The notes beneath the pieces are model-generated. The model was not told the DNA's origin. It saw only the letters and a program-made list of their open reading frames with translations, and did not search any database. Below, piece by piece: positions 1-10,800 of a DNA stretch of 64,000 nt (positions within the stretch are counted from its first letter, which is position 1; each line of letters begins with the position of its first letter). The stretch covers positions 62,001 through 126,000 of the forward strand of contig JABCZR010000007.1 of NCBI GenBank assembly GCA_013289585.1. The letters are read 5' to 3'. Source of the DNA: Acidobacteriota bacterium (lineage in GTDB: Bacteria; Acidobacteriota; Terriglobia; Acidiferrales; UBA7541). The position numbers were made by a program, and so were the translations under genes.

Positions 1-1413
1 ACGCCATTTCACGCCAGGGAAAATACCCCCCAGGTGAACGGCCTCGAAAGCGCCGGCTTGCTCACCAATAATCCCAATGGCGTGAATCCCTTTCGCATCC
101 CTCCCGCCTTCTCAGTCACCTGCGACGAGGACCACAATTACAACGATGAGCAGACCGCTTTTGATGGCGGCTTAATGGACAAGTTTGCAAAAGTCAGTTG
201 CAACGACAAGAACCTGGGGCCGAACTCCACCATGGGCTACTTCGACGGCAACACGATTACGGCCATCTGGAATTACGCACAACATTTCGCCATGAGCGAC
301 AACTCCTATGGCACCACTTTTGGTCCTTCCACTCCTGGCGCACTTAATCTCGTAGCCGGCAACACTTTCGGAGCAACACTCGTTCCTCTGAAAGCAAACG
401 GCTCAGGCGCCAGCGGGTCTGGCTCCATCTCCAACGGTGGGCCTTCAGGGTCCGTCATCGGCGATCCACGGCCTGGCTTCGATGAGTGTGTCCAAACTAC
501 TCCCGGCCTCGCTGGAGCAACCCAAATCACCATGAGCGGCAAAAACGTTGGTGACCTGCTCAACGCTCGGGGCATCACCTGGGGCTGGTTTCAAGGTGGT
601 TTTGCGTCAACCGGCGTGGACGCAAAAGGCCGCGCAATTTGCGGAGCCCATCACTCAGGCCTCGCGGGCGACGACGCCCTAACCCAATCGAGCGATGGTG
701 ACTACATTCCTCACCACGAGCCATTCCAGTATTACCAGCAAACGGTAAATGCCCATCACGTTCGTCCCAGCGATCCGGCTTTGATTGGGACCTCAAAGGA
801 CGGGGCAAGCCATCAGTACGACCTGAGTGATTTCACCACCGTCCTCAATCAGGGCCGCCTTCCCGCCGTCACCTTCCTGAAGGCTGCCGCCTACCAGGAC
901 GGCCACGCCGGATACTCCGATCCCATCGACGAACAGATCTTCCTGGTGAACACCATCAATGCGCTGATGCAGAGCCGGGAGTGGAATGAAACCGCGGTCA
1001 TCATCGCTTACGACGACTCCGACGGATGGTACGATCACCAAATGGGTCCCATCGTGAATCAGTCCAACGTGTCCGACGACCAGCTCCTCGGCCCCGGAAA
1101 TTGTGGTGTGGCCAAGCCCATTGATGCCAGCGGCACCATTCAGAACGGGCGATGCGGCTACGGTCCGCGTTTGCCGTTGCTCGTGATTTCTCCCTTTGCC
1201 AAGCGCAACTATGTCGATCACAGCGTTTCGGACCAGTCCTCAATTCTGCGTTTCATCGAGGACAACTGGAACCTTGGCCGCATCGGCAACGGCTCCACCG
1301 ATGCCATCGCCGGCACTTTAAACGGCATGTTTGACTTTGACAGGGACCATCATGGCCGGCGCCTGATTCTGGACCCCGCAACCGGCCAAGTTCTCGACGC
1401 AGGCGGAGAATAG
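1..1413 (+). CDS. Phosphoesterase family protein (phospholipase C / acid phosphatase type), 5' end cut by window
   Basis: The frame is open from base 1, so the true start lies upstream; the GTG at 34 is internal. The protein resembles the bacterial phosphoesterase family that includes phospholipase C and AcpA-type acid phosphatases, which hydrolyse phosphate esters outside the cytoplasm. Visible family motifs are TCDEDHNYNDEQ followed by a GGLMDKF segment near the start, the metal-site-like IIAYDDSDGWYDHQ segment about two thirds along, and the C-terminal PRLPLLVISPFAK and DQSSILRFIEDNW motifs. The C-terminus looks complete and a hairpin terminator follows. The signal peptide and first metal-binding residues are outside the window. 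The substrate cannot be told from sequence. Confidence 0.85.
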   Translation, partial: TPFHARENTPQVNGLESAGLLTNNPNGVNPFRIPPAFSVTCDEDHNYNDEQTAFDGGLMDKFAKVSCNDKNLGPNSTMGYFDGNTITAIWNYAQHFAMSDNSYGTTFGPSTPGALNLVAGNTFGATLVPLKANGSGASGSGSISNGGPSGSVIGDPRPGFDECVQTTPGLAGATQITMSGKNVGDLLNARGITWGWFQGGFASTGVDAKGRAICGAHHSGLAGDDALTQSSDGDYIPHHEPFQYYQQTVNAHHVRPSDPALIGTSKDGASHQYDLSDFTTVLNQGRLPAVTFLKAAAYQDGHAGYSDPIDEQIFLVNTINALMQSREWNETAVIIAYDDSDGWYDHQMGPIVNQSNVSDDQLLGPGNCGVAKPIDASGTIQNGRCGYGPRLPLLVISPFAKRNYVDHSVSDQSSILRFIEDNWNLGRIGNGSTDAIAGTLNGMFDFDRDHHGRRLILDPATGQVLDAGGE

Positions 1414-1470
1414 CTTCGTACCTCTGTCTGTGCCGCAGAGAAGTTGGTAGTCCACAATCTTGGGACAAAG

Positions 1471-1510
1471 AAGGGCTCGCTCCGCATTCCGCGTGGCGAG
1501 CTTTTCTGTT
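1471..1510 (+). terminator. Rho-independent terminator after the phosphoesterase
   Basis: A GCTCGC arm at 1475-1480 pairs with GCGAGC at 1496-1501. G-U and A-U pairs extend the stem outward and T residues follow at 1502-1505. It lies about 60 bases after the stop codon of the phosphoesterase. Confidence 0.55.
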
Positions 1511-1593
1511 TCTTAGCCAAAAGCACTCTGCCTTTTCGTTCGAGACAACCCCGCGCGGCCCTCGCTCATCCACTCACTCATCCTCCTCGGTGC

Positions 1594-1599
1594 AAGGAG
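1594..1599 (+). promoter_or_regulatory. Ribosome binding site deciding the BamA-like start
   Basis: AAGGAG lies 8 bases before GTG 1608. It rules out the in-frame GTGs at 1590 and 1599, which precede or overlap it. The choice gives a protein starting directly with a signal peptide. Confidence 0.7.
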
Positions 1600-1607
1600 T
1601 GATCATC

Positions 1608-4151
1608 GTGCGTTGGCTTCTTCCCGGCTTGTTAGGATTTTTGTGCCTTGCGGATGCGACATCCGCGAAACCTCCAGACGATACTTCGCCGCCAGGCGCC
1701 AATAGTTTCGCTGCGATTCTGCAGGCAACTCCCTCCATCAGCGAAATTTCGTTCGTCGGCCTCCGTCATATCTCTTCTGCAGCAATGGAGGCGCAAATCT
1801 CCTCGCAAACTGGCGCACCACTCGACGCTCGCAAGGTTGAGTCGGATGTTCGAACGCTCGCGCGCCTGGGCTGGTTCGAATCGATTCGCGTAGAAACACG
1901 CGCTCCCGACACATCCCCGTTACAGTCCGCGGGCGATCGCGAACGCATCGTCCTCCTCTTTTATTTGACCGAACTGCCCTTTCTTTCCAGTCTGAAATTC
2001 TCTGGCTCCCGGCTGCTCTCGGAAAAGCAAATCGAGAAACTCCTCGCCGAGAAAAAACTCGCCCCTGGCCTTGGCAAACCCGCGGACCCCGCTGCGCTCC
2101 AGCAAATCGCTTTTGCGATTCGCTCCGCTCTAAACGAAATGGGCCACCCCGCTGCCACCGTTCGAATCGAGCGCCAGCAAGCACCCAACGCAACCGTCGC
2201 TGTCCGATTCCAGGTCGATGACGGCCCACTGCTTGGGGTCCGCCGGGTCGCCTTCGAAGGCAACCCCCAATTTTCCGCAAAATTGCTGCGTCGGCAGATG
2301 CGCAACATCGCGCCTTGGCAACCCTTAGCCTCTTTGCGTAGCAAAAATGTCTATACCCACGAAGCTTTCGAAGAAGATCGCCAGCGCATTGTTTCCTATT
2401 ACCAGAATCACGGATATCCCGAAGCGCGCATCGGCAATCCGCAATTGACGCGCGGCACCGAGCCATCGAGTCGCTGGCGACTCAGGTTCCACGCGGCCGC
2501 GCACTCTACACTGTCAATTTCCATCCCCGTGCAAGCCGGACCTTTTTACCAGCTCCGGTCCATCACCATCAGCCAGGCTCTTCAACAAGCCGCAGACAAG
2601 CGCCGCAATAAATCCGTCAATCTCCCAGCTTTAGCGCACGACAATCCCTATTCCGCCGAGGACGTCGAGAAACTGCGCCGATGGTGGCTGGCGCAGCTTC
2701 AGCCCCGCGATTCGAAAAGCGATTCGGCTCGCATCCGTTCTGTGGCCGCCAGACAATCTTTCGATCCCGAAAGACACGCCGCCCACATTGAACTGGCTCT
2801 TGGCGATTCCCCGCCCTACATCGTCCATCGTATCGAATTCCTGGGCCTCCACAAATTTAGTGACCGCTACATGCGCCACCGAATTCCGTTACAGGAGGGG
2901 CGCCCTGTCGATGATCGCGCGCTGCAGGCGGGTCTCGCCCGCCTCGCGCGGACCGGCTACTTCAAGCCGATCCATCGGGAAGATATCCACGTACAAATGG
3001 ATGAGGCAACGCACACCGCCAACATCTCCATCCGCGTCGAGGAAATCGGTCAGCAACGCGCATCTCTGACCGGCGGCCACGGACAATTCGGCAGCACCCT
3101 CGGCATTGCCTACACCGTCTTCGACCTCTTGAACCGCGAAGAACTCCTCTCCACTCAGTTGGAAGGCGGCCCGGAGAGCCTCGACGTCGTGCTCCGCCTG
3201 GCCAAGGAAGGTATCTTCGGCACGCGCGCGTCGCTGGCATTTTCCGTTTTTAACAATGTGATTCGCCCACGATTCGCAAAAAACGTACAAGGGCCGTTCT
3301 TCACCTCGCACAGCGAAGGAATTAAGATCCCGTGGACTTACCCGATTTCCAACACGGATTCCCTCGGCGTCAACTACACTCTCTCGCGCGCTATCACCGA
3401 CTACCAGGTCACTCTCGCGCCACTGCCCACCGGCGTCATTTCCACCGACACAAAAACCAAAATTTCCAGCCGCTCTCTCGGAGTGGCTTGGGCGCACGAT
3501 GCTGGCCACGAGCGCGCGGTGTTTTCCGATTCCTTCTCCGGCGGCCCGCTTGGCGGAGACGAAAACGTGCTTCGTTCTTCCGTCGAATATGGCCGCATCC
3601 TGCATGATCCGGTTTTCTCTTCAAGCCACGCCTGGGCCTTTCAAATGAAGCTCATCGGTGCAGGCAGCTATCGCGGCGACATGCCGTTCTATTCCCGTCT
3701 CTTCCCAGGTGATGAACTTGTGCGCGGTTTAAATCCGGGAGAGCTCGGTCCTTATGCGCTGACTTATAAAACAGCGAGCTCCGGAGCCACGACATCCTCC
3801 GCTGCACCAGCTGGCGCGAATCTCGCCACCGGCGCCAACGCCGAATACCGTATCCCTCTCGGCGGCCGAACCGAAGCCGCCGGCTTCTTTGATCTTGGCT
3901 CAGCTTGGCTGCTTCCGAACTGGCTGGGACCTGCACGCCCTCTGCTTCTGAATTCCACAAACGGCGTCCTGCACGGCTCCGCAGGGATCGAACTTCGCTG
4001 GACCATCCCCGGCGTCCAGGTCCCCGTTCGCGCGTATTACGCCGTGAACGTGCTGCGCCTGGACCGTTCTTTTCACCTCTCGGACAAGTCCTTTTTCTTC
4101 GTTCGTAACCGCTTCTCCTCGTTCGGATGGGGACTCGGCTCCCTGTTCTAG
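1608..4151 (+). CDS. BamA/TamA-like outer membrane protein assembly factor with POTRA domains
   Basis: About 847 residues from GTG 1608, chosen because AAGGAG sits 8 bases upstream and a signal peptide follows (RWLLPGLLGFLCL, then small residues). POTRA-like repeats are visible: ISEISFVGLRHIS near residue 42, LSSLKFSGSRLLS near 127, VRRVAFEGNPQFS near 210 and VHRIEFLGLHKFS near 400, each with the conserved glycine turn. The last 350 or so residues form a beta-barrel ending in phenylalanine, as expected for an outer-membrane protein of the Omp85 family. Members insert barrel proteins into the outer membrane. The length and POTRA number fit BamA better than a short TamA, but the usual BamA neighbours (Skp/OmpH, lpx genes) are absent, so this may be a paralogue. 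PPK2 follows 30 bases later. Confidence 0.85.
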   Translation: MRWLLPGLLGFLCLADATSAKPPDDTSPPGANSFAAILQATPSISEISFVGLRHISSAAMEAQISSQTGAPLDARKVESDVRTLARLGWFESIRVETRAPDTSPLQSAGDRERIVLLFYLTELPFLSSLKFSGSRLLSEKQIEKLLAEKKLAPGLGKPADPAALQQIAFAIRSALNEMGHPAATVRIERQQAPNATVAVRFQVDDGPLLGVRRVAFEGNPQFSAKLLRRQMRNIAPWQPLASLRSKNVYTHEAFEEDRQRIVSYYQNHGYPEARIGNPQLTRGTEPSSRWRLRFHAAAHSTLSISIPVQAGPFYQLRSITISQALQQAADKRRNKSVNLPALAHDNPYSAEDVEKLRRWWLAQLQPRDSKSDSARIRSVAARQSFDPERHAAHIELALGDSPPYIVHRIEFLGLHKFSDRYMRHRIPLQEGRPVDDRALQAGLARLARTGYFKPIHREDIHVQMDEATHTANISIRVEEIGQQRASLTGGHGQFGSTLGIAYTVFDLLNREELLSTQLEGGPESLDVVLRLAKEGIFGTRASLAFSVFNNVIRPRFAKNVQGPFFTSHSEGIKIPWTYPISNTDSLGVNYTLSRAITDYQVTLAPLPTGVISTDTKTKISSRSLGVAWAHDAGHERAVFSDSFSGGPLGGDENVLRSSVEYGRILHDPVFSSSHAWAFQMKLIGAGSYRGDMPFYSRLFPGDELVRGLNPGELGPYALTYKTASSGATTSSAAPAGANLATGANAEYRIPLGGRTEAAGFFDLGSAWLLPNWLGPARPLLLNSTNGVLHGSAGIELRWTIPGVQVPVRAYYAVNVLRLDRSFHLSDKSFFFVRNRFSSFGWGLGSLF

Positions 4152-4181
4152 ACCACCGCCCTGTACTACACTGCCGGAATC

Positions 4182-5084
4182 ATGAATCACGACAAACTCA
4201 TCAAACTGGCCTCGCACCTTGCGGAACCTTTCTGCATCACAAAGGGAGAGAAATTTAGCCTGAAAGATTGGGACCCCACCGATACCACTGGCGTCAAGAG
4301 CAAGCAGCATGCTCAGAAGATACTCGAGGCCCGCGATGGCGTCCTCAACCACCTGCAGAAGAAACTCTACGCCCAGGATCGCTGGGCCGTCCTGATTATC
4401 CTCCAGGCCATGGATGCCGCCGGCAAGGATGGCGTGATCAAACACGTTATGTCCGGCGTGAACCCGCAGGGTTGCGACGTTCACTCTTTCAAGTCTCCCA
4501 GCAACGAAGAGTTGGACCACGATTTCCTATGGCGAACAAATAGGTGCCTTCCCTCTCGCGGCAAGATCGGCATTTTCAATCGCTCCTATTACGAAGAAGT
4601 GTTGGTTGTGCGCGTTCACCCGACCTTGCTCAGAGCGGAGAAGCTGCCCGACGTGCTTACCACCAAACACATTTGGACGGAGCGCTACGAGGACATCAAC
4701 GCCTTCGAAGAGTACTTGACCCATAATGGCATCGTGATTCGGAAATTCTTCCTCCACGTTTCAAAAGAGGAACAGAAGAAGCGCTTCCTCGAGCGCCTCG
4801 AAGATCCGAAAAAAAACTGGAAGTTCTCCATGGCCGACGTCAACGAACGCGGTTTCTGGAAGGACTATCAGGAAGCCTACGAGGAGATGATCCAGAATAC
4901 GGCAGCGAAGCACGCGCCGTGGTACGTGGTCCCCGCGGACAACAAGTGGTTCACGCGCCTGATCGTGGCCTCCGCCATTATTCAGACCCTCGACGAACTC
5001 CGTCTCTCATTCCCGGACGTCGACAAGGCAAAAAAGAAAGAGTTGGCGGCCGTGCGCGATTCCTTGCTCTCCCAGAAGGACTAG
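4182..5084 (+). CDS. ppk2: PPK2 family polyphosphate:nucleotide phosphotransferase
   Basis: A 300-residue cytoplasmic protein of the PPK2 family, which transfers phosphate between polyphosphate and nucleoside mono- or diphosphates. The Walker A-like segment LQAMDAAGKDG is at about residues 74-84. A lid arginine region (RCLPSRG) is near 121-127 and the Walker B-like segment GIFNRSYYEEVLV follows at 130-142. Length and the single PPK2 domain fit the one-domain enzymes, probably the class that accepts AMP or ADP; the class cannot be fixed by eye. ATG 4182 starts 30 bases after the BamA-like stop, so the two may be co-transcribed although their functions are unrelated. The next gene converges from the other strand. 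Confidence 0.9.
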   Translation: MNHDKLIKLASHLAEPFCITKGEKFSLKDWDPTDTTGVKSKQHAQKILEARDGVLNHLQKKLYAQDRWAVLIILQAMDAAGKDGVIKHVMSGVNPQGCDVHSFKSPSNEELDHDFLWRTNRCLPSRGKIGIFNRSYYEEVLVVRVHPTLLRAEKLPDVLTTKHIWTERYEDINAFEEYLTHNGIVIRKFFLHVSKEEQKKRFLERLEDPKKNWKFSMADVNERGFWKDYQEAYEEMIQNTAAKHAPWYVVPADNKWFTRLIVASAIIQTLDELRLSFPDVDKAKKKELAAVRDSLLSQKD

Positions 5085-5348
5085 GCGCACGAAATCCGGC
5101 CGCATGCTGAGGGGGATGACGCGGAGCGGGCTACCGCGCTCTTACGAGGTTCGGTGACCCGCTCCACCACAGAACTACAATCCTGTGGCAAAGCGAGGGC
5201 CAATCTCCCGGATTTCAACTAAGAGTTAAGTTGTTGCTCAGAAAACGATTAGCGAACGCCCCAAATCCACGACAGGACTCTGTCTCCTCAACTATCAAAA
5301 TCTATGGAGACCCCTACAGAATCACGTAGAGTCAATGGCCGGTCGGCC

Positions 5349-7667
5349 TCACTTCCATTCGAACGTCTGCCCGAGCCCGCCGATAACCACATCAAAAACA
5401 CCGGGCTCCACGATTCGCTTGTTGTCCATTCCGATGAAAGACAAGTCCTCAGCCGTCAATTCGAATGATAATTTCCGGCTTTCCCCTGCCTTCAAATTAA
5501 CCTTTGCGAATCGCTTCAGTCGTTTCAGCGCCGGCGTTACGCTTGCAAATCGTTTGCTCAAATAAAGCTGCACGACTTCCTTCCCGGCCCGGTCCCCCGT
5601 ATTCTGAACCGTCACTTCCACGTGAATGGTCTGGTTACCGGAAGCGGTCTGCGGCGTCGCGTGTAAATCGGCGTAAGAAAAACTCGTGTAGCTCAGTCCT
5701 GACCCGAATTCGAACTGTGGCGCGCTCAGCGCCTTGGCTTCTCCATCCTGTTCCCCCTCAAACACCTTGTGGTCGTAGTTGAAGAGCCGGTTCACCGCGC
5801 GCGGATAAGTTATTGGCAGTTTCCCACTGGGATTTACGTCCCCGAAGAGAATATCCGCGATGGCTTGTCCGCCCTCATTGCTGGGGTTGTAAGCCATCAC
5901 GATCGCTTTGGCCGCATCCGCAATCCGGCTGATCACTCGCGGCCGCCCCTCGGTCAACACCAGAATCACAGGCTTCTTGGTCTCTTCGAGTTTGTGAACC
6001 AGATAGAGCTGCGCGTCCGGCAATGTCAGATCGCTGATATTCCCGGGAGTCTCCGCATACGCCCACTCCCCGATGCACACCACAACCACGTCCACTTTCG
6101 AAGCGGCCTCAACGGCTTTCGCTACATCCACTTCCCGGTCGTACGTGGTTCCCGGCTCATACGTCACGTTTCCCGCACCGATTTTCTCCTGGATCGCTTT
6201 CAGAACGGTGGGCCGATCCTTCGGAAACATGCTCGCGCGACCGCCCTGCCATGTGTACGTCCATCCGTTATTCAACGGAATCAGCGAATCCGCGTCCGGC
6301 CCCGTCACCAGAACGTGCGCCGTTTTCGAAAGCGGCAGCGCGTGATTTTCGTTTTTCAACAGCGTAATCGACTCCCGCGCCGCTTCCAGGCTGACTTGTC
6401 GCGATTCCGGCGATCCAATCACTGTCTTCGACTCCATCCCGCGCAACGGATCGTCAAAGAGCCCAAGCTGGTACTTCACCGTCAGGATTCTCCGCACCGC
6501 TTCGTCCACTCGGCTCACCGGCACTTTGCCTTCGTTCACCAGCGCCAGCAGCAGATCGCTGAAGCTGTAATCGCTCGGCACCATGCTCATATCAATTCCC
6601 GCGAGCACCGCAATCCGCGTAGCCTCTTTTTCGTTTGCCGCAATGTGATGCACATTGACGAGCTTCTTGACATCCATCCAATCCGACACCACGAACCCCT
6701 CCATGCCCAGTTCGCCGTACAAAACGTTCTTTAACAAATAGCTGTTGCCGTGGCCGGGAATTCCGTTCACTTCACTCGAATTCACCATTACCGTATGCGC
6801 GCCCGCTTTCACCGCCGCCGCAAAGTTCGGCAGGAAATATTCACGCAACGTGATTTCCGGAATCAGCGCCGGCGACCGGTCGCCGCCCGTCGTCGGATAG
6901 CTGTAACCAATGTAGTGCTTCAGCGAAGCGGAAACATTCACCGGGCTTGAAAGATCCGTCCCCTCATATCCGCGAACCGTCGCCACTCCCATTACCGACG
7001 CAAGATACGTGTCCTCTCCGAGCGTCTCCCACAATCGCGACCATAGTTGTTGCCTCCCCGCATCCAGCACCGGCGAAAACGTCCACGGCACTCCGGCCTT
7101 CCGCGTTTCCGCTCCCGAAATCTGGCTCCCGCGCAACATCAGCTCCGGATTCCACGTCGCCGCCATTCCCAGCGGCTGCGGAAACAGCGTGCTGCCGGCC
7201 ACGTAGTTCGCCCCGTGAATCGAGTCCAGCCCGTACAGCACGGGAATCTGCAGCCGCGTTTTCTTCGCCTCATCCGCAATCGCGTGCAGAATTTCATGCC
7301 ACTTCTGCTCGGACAACGCCTCGTCGTTCACGTTGATAATGGAGCCCGCGCCATATTTCCCCACGGCTTTGTGCAGCTTTTCCGCATTAATTGTTAGTTC
7401 CTTGCCGTGCCCATCCGTAATCATTCCGATTTCCAGCTGCGTCATCTGGCCGACTTTTTCCTTCAGCGTCATCTGGCCGAGCACTTTATCCACCGCCGCG
7501 GCGTATTTGCTCGCGGCCGGACCCGCTGGAGTCATGTTCCCCTGCAGAAATGTCTGGCTGTCGACGATCCCTGCGCCGGGATTATCCGCGCCCGATGGCA
7601 AAGCCGCATATACGCAAACAGCCAGTACAATAACGATATGCCTCATTTTTCGAAGTGGGGTGTGCAC
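5349..7667 (-). CDS. bglX: Secreted glycoside hydrolase family 3 beta-glucosidase (BglX-like)
   Basis: About 772 residues. GH3 N-terminal domain, (alpha/beta)6-sandwich domain and C-terminal fibronectin-III-like domain are all recognisable. The catalytic nucleophile is the Asp of GFVVSDWMD (about residue 329 from the chosen start); KHYIGY is the conserved substrate-binding Lys-His segment. The C-terminal domain contains GKEVVQLYLS, typical of the FnIII-like part. GTG 7665-7667 is chosen because AAGGAG lies 6 bases upstream. The protein then begins with basic residues and a hydrophobic signal segment (HIVIVLAVCVYAALPSG), so it acts in the periplasm on beta-linked gluco-oligosaccharides. The longer frame to 7724 has no ribosome site. 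It lies downstream of the TPR/FG-GAP gene on the same strand. Confidence 0.93.
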   Translation of the reverse strand: MHTPLRKMRHIVIVLAVCVYAALPSGADNPGAGIVDSQTFLQGNMTPAGPAASKYAAAVDKVLGQMTLKEKVGQMTQLEIGMITDGHGKELTINAEKLHKAVGKYGAGSIINVNDEALSEQKWHEILHAIADEAKKTRLQIPVLYGLDSIHGANYVAGSTLFPQPLGMAATWNPELMLRGSQISGAETRKAGVPWTFSPVLDAGRQQLWSRLWETLGEDTYLASVMGVATVRGYEGTDLSSPVNVSASLKHYIGYSYPTTGGDRSPALIPEITLREYFLPNFAAAVKAGAHTVMVNSSEVNGIPGHGNSYLLKNVLYGELGMEGFVVSDWMDVKKLVNVHHIAANEKEATRIAVLAGIDMSMVPSDYSFSDLLLALVNEGKVPVSRVDEAVRRILTVKYQLGLFDDPLRGMESKTVIGSPESRQVSLEAARESITLLKNENHALPLSKTAHVLVTGPDADSLIPLNNGWTYTWQGGRASMFPKDRPTVLKAIQEKIGAGNVTYEPGTTYDREVDVAKAVEAASKVDVVVVCIGEWAYAETPGNISDLTLPDAQLYLVHKLEETKKPVILVLTEGRPRVISRIADAAKAIVMAYNPSNEGGQAIADILFGDVNPSGKLPITYPRAVNRLFNYDHKVFEGEQDGEAKALSAPQFEFGSGLSYTSFSYADLHATPQTASGNQTIHVEVTVQNTGDRAGKEVVQLYLSKRFASVTPALKRLKRFAKVNLKAGESRKLSFELTAEDLSFIGMDNKRIVEPGVFDVVIGGLGQTFEWK

Positions 7668-7673
7668 GCGTTT

Positions 7674-7679
7674 CTCCTT
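7674..7679 (-). promoter_or_regulatory. Ribosome binding site deciding the GH3 start
   Basis: AAGGAG on the minus strand lies 6 bases before GTG 7665-7667. The upstream ATG at 7686-7688 precedes this site and the later ATG at 7644-7646 is too far away. Confidence 0.65.
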
Positions 7680-7850
7680 GGAGAGCATCCTAACTCCAGA
7701 CCCCGCAAAAATACAAATTTTCAATATTCAGATTTCTGATGGTGCATCCGCCGAAAACTAGACCATTCTCCTCTGCGATGCTATCGCCAAAAGTGCGCAA
7801 GGTCGCGCCTGGTTGGAAGTTCCTGGAGAATGACTCCGCCGATCGGCTGT

Positions 7851-10800
7851 TCAGTGCGGCGAATTGTATTGGTAGCGCAGGCTCGGCGGCATGTGGTCCG
7901 AACGCGTCCGCGTGTTGTATTCGAGCTGATATCCAAGATGCTCCGCGTCCGCGGGATACTCTTTACCTTCTGGATAAGGATAAGCAAGCGTCGAATGCCG
8001 TGGCAGCGGTTCCACCGTAAAAGCATGCGCCGCGTAAAAATCCATATCCTTCTCAAAACCGTCCGCGTAAAAAAAGTAATCGCGAATCCAACCGGCAGGC
8101 AACGCCGGCAGCTTTCGCGGATCGAACTCCAGCTTCAATCCCTCGCCCGAGCCGAACACCACAAAACGGTCATCCGAAGCTCTCAGCAAATTAAATACAT
8201 CCCCATACCGCGTGTAATTCCCCGCCGCGTGCGCATACGGACCGGTCATGCTCCGATGCGAGTACGAATAGACCGTATCGCTTGCCGGCTGCAGCCGCGT
8301 CTCCCGCGGATACCCGACAAAATCGAGCGCCGCTTTTGCCAGCGGCACTTGCGCCACTCGCACATCCTTCAGCTCCGCTGTCTGGTCGATTCGAATCGCG
8401 TCCCAGTAAATCTTCAGGTTGTTGACGATTCGGATCCGCCGCGTCGCAGGAGGAATCTTGCCCGTTAAATCCGTCACCATCGTCCGCTCAAGTCCAGCGG
8501 GAAAACCCATATCTTCAACCACGCGCACCCACTTCCCCTGCGCATCCAGCGCCTCAACGTAAGGAGGAATCACTTTAATCCCCGCCTGGTCTGCCGCGTA
8601 CATGGACGTAGCTGTGAAATAGTCCGTGTAGCCGTCCATAATCAATCGCAGCGGCATCTTCGCGTTCCACTCTCCCAGGTCCAGCTCAATCCAGTGCAAT
8701 TTCGCAAATCCGGCGAACGGCAATTCCTCAAAACTCGTCACGTAGTTGCGATCGTGTTTCGAAAGCAGCGCCAGCACATCATTCCCGCGATCGTCCCACG
8801 CACCGACCGGCGCGCGCGCATCGCGGCTTGCAATCACTCGAAACTCCGGAAATGGCGGCGTACTCGCGAACCGCTCGTTCGGAAAAACCTCATAATCCGG
8901 GGGATGATCGATCGCCAGCAACTTCACTTGATCGAGGTAAACTGTTTCTTCCATCGGCTCCATAAACCGGAAGCTCAGCATCCCATCGCGCGGCTTCACG
9001 CTGCGACCCGCAACTTTCAGATACTCGTCCGGATCAGGCACGTCGCGCTCCCCCGGTGCCACCCAGTGCCCCACAACTCCCGGACCGATCATGTCCGCAA
9101 TAAATTCATACTCCCGACCATTCCACGAAAACAAAACTGGGCACGAACTGCCCCGCCGGTCCAGCTCCGCAACGCTCTGCACTTTATTCCCGGCAAGATT
9201 GATTTCGTCCTGCGGCACACCGGTCGGCCAAAGCAGCCGAATCACTTCCGCATTTTTCTCCGATCCTAGGCCCGCCAGAATCGGCAGCGCGTTCTGCCCC
9301 AAATACCCCGACGCTCCCGCTACTTCCCACTTCTGATAAAGCGTCCCCGCGTAAAGTTCAACCTTTGTCCCAATCGCACTCTTGTTGTCGTTCAGCGCCT
9401 TGAGATCGATCCTCATCCAATTATTTTTATTCCCGCCATCGTTCCGCAAAACCACGGGCCCGCCCCCAAGCTGCGTCATCACCAGATCCGCGGCACCGTC
9501 TCCATCAATATCCGCCACCGCAATCGCCCGCGGCTGATTCACCTTCACGTCATCGAGGTGTACTTCTCTCGTGACGTCGCTCCAGCCTTTGCTCCCCAAA
9601 TTGCGCAGCAAACGAATTTCTGCTCCGCTCTTGGACTCGCCCACGGCCGCCAGGTCCAGCCAACCATCATTGTCGTAATCCAACCCCGCAATTCCCCATC
9701 CGTGTTGCCATCCAAAATCCGGCAGCGCCACTCGCTCCAGCCGCTTCCCTTCCACGTTGCGCCACAAGCTAATCCCCGGCGCTCCCGCGTGAGTGAACGC
9801 CAGGTCCATCCATCCATCCTTATCAAAATCGAATGCCACGACCCCGACCGCCGGCGGCAGATTCTCCTTGCTGAAATCAATTCCGGAAAGCGGCGTGAAT
9901 TTCCCTTCCCGCGGATTCATGAAAATCGCAGCCCCCGCCGGCCCGCCCGCGAAAACAAAATCTACAGCGCGGTCATTATTGAAGTCCGTAGTCACCACGC
10001 CCGCGCCAGTAGCCGCGAACCCCAGCCCCGTCTCCGCCGAAACATCCGTGAACGTACTGTTCCCATTATTCCGCCAGAGAAAATTGTGCGGCGCCGCACC
10101 GGCCGCGTCCGCAGCCATCGTAATGTACAGATCCAGATCGCCGTCATGGTCGTAATCCACAAACGTCACGCCCACGCATCCCTTCTCCCGCCGGATGCCC
10201 ACCTTCTCCGTCACGTCCTCGAACTTCCCATCACCCTTGTTTTGAAGCAGCCGCACACCATCACTCAAGCAAACCGCCAGATCCGTATGCCCATCATTAT
10301 CAAAATCTCCTGCCGCGCAACCCAGCCCGCTCCCTTTCAACTCAATTCCCGATCCCCGCGTCATATCCGCGAATCTCCCGTCACCAAGATTGTGCAGCAA
10401 TCGGCTGCTGCCTTCCGCCGTTCCGCTCACCAGAAAAAGATCGGGCCTCCCGTCCCCATCGAAGTCGAAGAAACACGCTCCCGTACTCGGTCCCGGCGCA
10501 CTCGTCGGATTTCCGGCGGTCATCGACACGAATGCGGTGGACATCGGCGCGTATCGCACCGGAATCGCCGCCGGCACTTCCACAACCGAACTGCGCGGGA
10601 GCTCTGCAAGCGAATATCTCCCCTGATCCCCGTAGCCCGCCCCGAACGGCGCCCCCAGATGCTCCGTCGTGATTTTCTGAAAGCGCGCCAGATGCTCTCG
10701 CGCCGCCGCCGAATCGCCATTCCGCTGCAGCGCCCGCGCCAATCCAAATTCCGAGGAAGCATGATACGGATACAACGCCAGCCCTTTCTGAAACGCGGCA

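Noticed and set aside
1590-1607. GTG starts at 1590 and 1599 for the BamA-like gene
   Set aside because: The AAGGAG ribosome site lies after the first and overlaps the second; only GTG 1608 is properly spaced.
5167-5188. Inverted repeat CCACAG/CTGTGG after PPK2 as a terminator
   Set aside because: Only six pairs with a 10-base loop and no T-run; expected by chance in a 260-base gap.
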